From assembly GCA_018829205.1 (NCBI GenBank), contig JAHJUE010000013.1, positions 1-64,000 on the forward strand: DNA of 64,000 nt, read 5' to 3'. A program made the translations under genes and the position numbers. Below the pieces are notes generated by a model, which made no database searches, was not told the origin of the DNA, and was given only the letters and a program-made list of their open reading frames with translations. Shown here one piece after another: positions 62,545 through 64,000 of the stretch (its first letter is position 1; each line of letters opens with the position of its first letter). This stretch comes from Bacteroidota bacterium. GTDB taxonomy: Bacteria > Bacteroidota > Ignavibacteria > Ignavibacteriales > Melioribacteraceae.

Positions 62545-63396
62545 TTAATTTTTTAACTCAAATACGAGAGCTATCCATTCATCTAATTGAAGTTTATCAA
62601 TAACATTTAAGTTAGGTAATGAATAGCTCTTTTTTATATCATCCTTGTCAACATCCAATATACCGGAAAGAATTAATTTACCCCCGGGAGTAATTTTTTT
62701 GTAAAGTTCTTCATTAATATTAAGCAGAACATTTTTATTAATGTTTGCCAGGACTAAATTAAAATCTGATTCTTCTATTTCATGAACTTCACAGTTTTTA
62801 ACTTCAATCCTGTCGGAAACATTGTTTAACTCAATATTCTCGTTCCCGTTTATTAAGCACCATTCGTCATTATCAATTGCAATTGCGGAGGCTCCGCCTA
62901 AAAGCACCGATGCAATCGCAAGTACTGCTGTTCCGCTGCCCACATCAATGGTTTTAATTCCTGGGACCACATATTTCTCCAAAGCCAACAATACAAGTTT
63001 AGTTGTCTGATGTTCGCCGGTTCCGAATGACATTTTGGGAACAATTTCTATAACCACTTGCTCCTGTTTCGGAATATAATCCTTAAAAGTAGGCTTAATA
63101 ACTATTTTATCTGATATTTGAATTACATTAATTGTTTTTTCCCACTCCGCATTCCAATTCTGATCTTCGTACGTTTTTTCATCAATTGAAAAATTTTCTA
63201 TCAGATTTTCTTTAATTAATCCGTTTAAAAGATTTTCGACAATCTCGGAAGAGATATTGTTTTCTTCGAGCGCGTTAACAATTAAATAATTATCCATTTC
63301 CTGTATTCCGGCAATTTCAAGATTCCACAAACAGCCGCTTAACAAATCAACATTAAAAGGGTTAGCCGTAACAATAAATTCTTTATAATTTTTCAT
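62545..63396 (-). CDS. prmA: Ribosomal protein L11 methyltransferase
   Basis: Trimethylates L11 using SAM. The SAM-binding domain carries KTIDVGSGTAVLAIASVLLGG, AIDNDEWCLINGNENIELNN and NLVLANINKNVLL; MSFGTGEHQTTKLVLLALE precedes it. The N-terminal substrate-recognition domain is short, as in Bacteroidota-type PrmA. 283 residues. It follows the carboxypeptidase gene by 6 bp on the same strand. Confidence 0.9.
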   Translation of the reverse strand: MKNYKEFIVTANPFNVDLLSGCLWNLEIAGIQEMDNYLIVNALEENNISSEIVENLLNGLIKENLIENFSIDEKTYEDQNWNAEWEKTINVIQISDKIVIKPTFKDYIPKQEQVVIEIVPKMSFGTGEHQTTKLVLLALEKYVVPGIKTIDVGSGTAVLAIASVLLGGASAIAIDNDEWCLINGNENIELNNVSDRIEVKNCEVHEIEESDFNLVLANINKNVLLNINEELYKKITPGGKLILSGILDVDKDDIKKSYSLPNLNVIDKLQLDEWIALVFELKN

Positions 63397-63402
63397 ATTA
63401 TT

Positions 63403-64000
63403 TTATTTATACTCCGAAAGTAATTTGCAAATTTCATCCTGAAAATTGCGCGCTGTTTTTGAACTGCCTTTATAATTTTGTATTATAATTGAGAACGCAA
63501 TTAGATGATCATTTTTTGTTTTTAAATATCCTGAAAGAGAACTTACTCCGCTTAATGTTCCTGTTTTCGCATGAACATTGTTAAATGCCGGGCTGTTCTT
63601 CATTCTGTTTTTTAATGTTCCGTCGACTCCGCCAACCGGCAGAGATTCCCAAAACAGCGGGTACAATTTTTTTTGATCGCGGTAAATATATTTTAACAGC
63701 TGTGTTAATAGTTCGGCAGATATTAAATTATAATGCGATACTCCCGAACCGTCAACAATTCTATAATCGGCCGGATTTAAACCGGTTAACACAATTAAAC
63801 TATCTTGAACTTTTATTCCGTTTTCGGCGGTAGCAGGGTTGCCGAAATATTTGTTGGAAATTGCGCGCAAAGTCATTTCAGCGCTTAAGTTGTCGCTTTC
63901 TTTATTCAAGTTTAAAATCACTTCACCGTAGTTTCTTTCCCAGGCAAATATTTTTTCAGCTTCTTCGGGAAGCGGATTAAATTCACAATGCCCATTTATT
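63403..64000 (-). CDS. dacB: D-alanyl-D-alanine carboxypeptidase/endopeptidase, S13 (DacB/PBP4) family, C-terminal part
   Basis: The frame stays open to the window edge, so the gene is 5'-incomplete here; the GTG at 63921 is internal. Visible family blocks are LNKESDNLSAEMTLRAI, IVDGSGVSHYNLISAELL (the S-x-N region) and the KTG triad HAKTGTLSGVSSLSGYL. The catalytic SxxK lies outside the window. It trims or cleaves peptidoglycan cross-links in the periplasm. It precedes prmA by 6 bp. Confidence 0.88.
   Translation of the reverse strand, partial: INGHCEFNPLPEEAEKIFAWERNYGEVILNLNKESDNLSAEMTLRAISNKYFGNPATAENGIKVQDSLIVLTGLNPADYRIVDGSGVSHYNLISAELLTQLLKYIYRDQKKLYPLFWESLPVGGVDGTLKNRMKNSPAFNNVHAKTGTLSGVSSLSGYLKTKNDHLIAFSIIIQNYKGSSKTARNFQDEICKLLSEYK

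Overview
The window is a gene-dense, visibly AT-rich stretch of a bacterial chromosome. It holds no rRNA, tRNA, CRISPR array or recognisable insertion sequence. The gene content points to an anaerobic or facultatively anaerobic member of the Bacteroidota/Chlorobi/Ignavibacteria side of the FCB group. The clues are an Rnf ion-pumping complex, a full menaquinone operon, a Reg_prop/Y_Y_Y-type sensor kinase, a secreted BNR-repeat protein, MORN_2 repeats, a MuiA-family protein, an Mg-type HemB, and many TTG/GTG starts. An Ignavibacteria-like lineage is my best guess; this is inference, as no rRNA is present.

Layout. 1-530: remnants of a GIY-YIG gene and a BNR-repeat gene meeting tail to tail. 535-9107: housekeeping and metabolic genes (RibD-C reductase, lactonase-type propeller, TerB-like protein, pyrE, topA, yidD, cysS, hemB). 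9338-15151: a five-gene co-directional operon that reads as a proline/hydroxyproline-peptide utilisation system (hydroxyproline dehydratase, POT peptide transporter, Xaa-Pro peptidase, HOGA1-like aldolase, secreted S37 peptidase). 15160-16231: an orphan NarL-type regulator and a small unknown gene. 16567-20399: lgt, a lipoprotein propeller, an unknown gene and an rRNA m5C methyltransferase. 20506-22396: glnA behind an Lrp/AsnC gene, with a divergent histidine kinase. 23668-31707: sucC, an NtrB/NtrC-like pair, a MuiA-family protein and a 7TM-PAS kinase.

31815-38273 is a minus-strand surface-sugar island: a GT-B-like enzyme, SpsF-type cytidylyltransferase, class III aminotransferase, SDR, KdsC-like phosphatase and NeuB-like synthase, followed by a fatty acid hydroxylase/sterol desaturase-family gene. 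It looks able to build and CMP-activate an amino-ulosonic acid. 39608-45202 is rnfCDGEAB plus an RseC-like gene. 45332-51200 holds two sensor kinases with near-identical C-terminal catalytic modules. They are followed by a convergent MORN-repeat exoprotein.

52640-61274 encodes menaquinone synthesis: menF-D-H-B-A-C-E on the minus strand, with a hotdog thioesterase (probable MenI) facing it. The window ends with a YgjP-like metallopeptidase, a MarR regulator, prmA and the C-terminal part of a DacB-type carboxypeptidase that runs off the edge. Rnf and menaquinone together suggest respiration in which low-potential ferredoxin electrons are coupled to ion pumping. The peptide operon would supply amino acid-derived carbon.

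The most interesting items are the hydroxyproline-peptide operon, the ulosonic acid island, a perfect 12-bp inverted repeat framing the lrp/kinase divergent promoter region, and a set of intergenic GATAAA-type and heptamer repeats, two of which sit inside the rnf operon.
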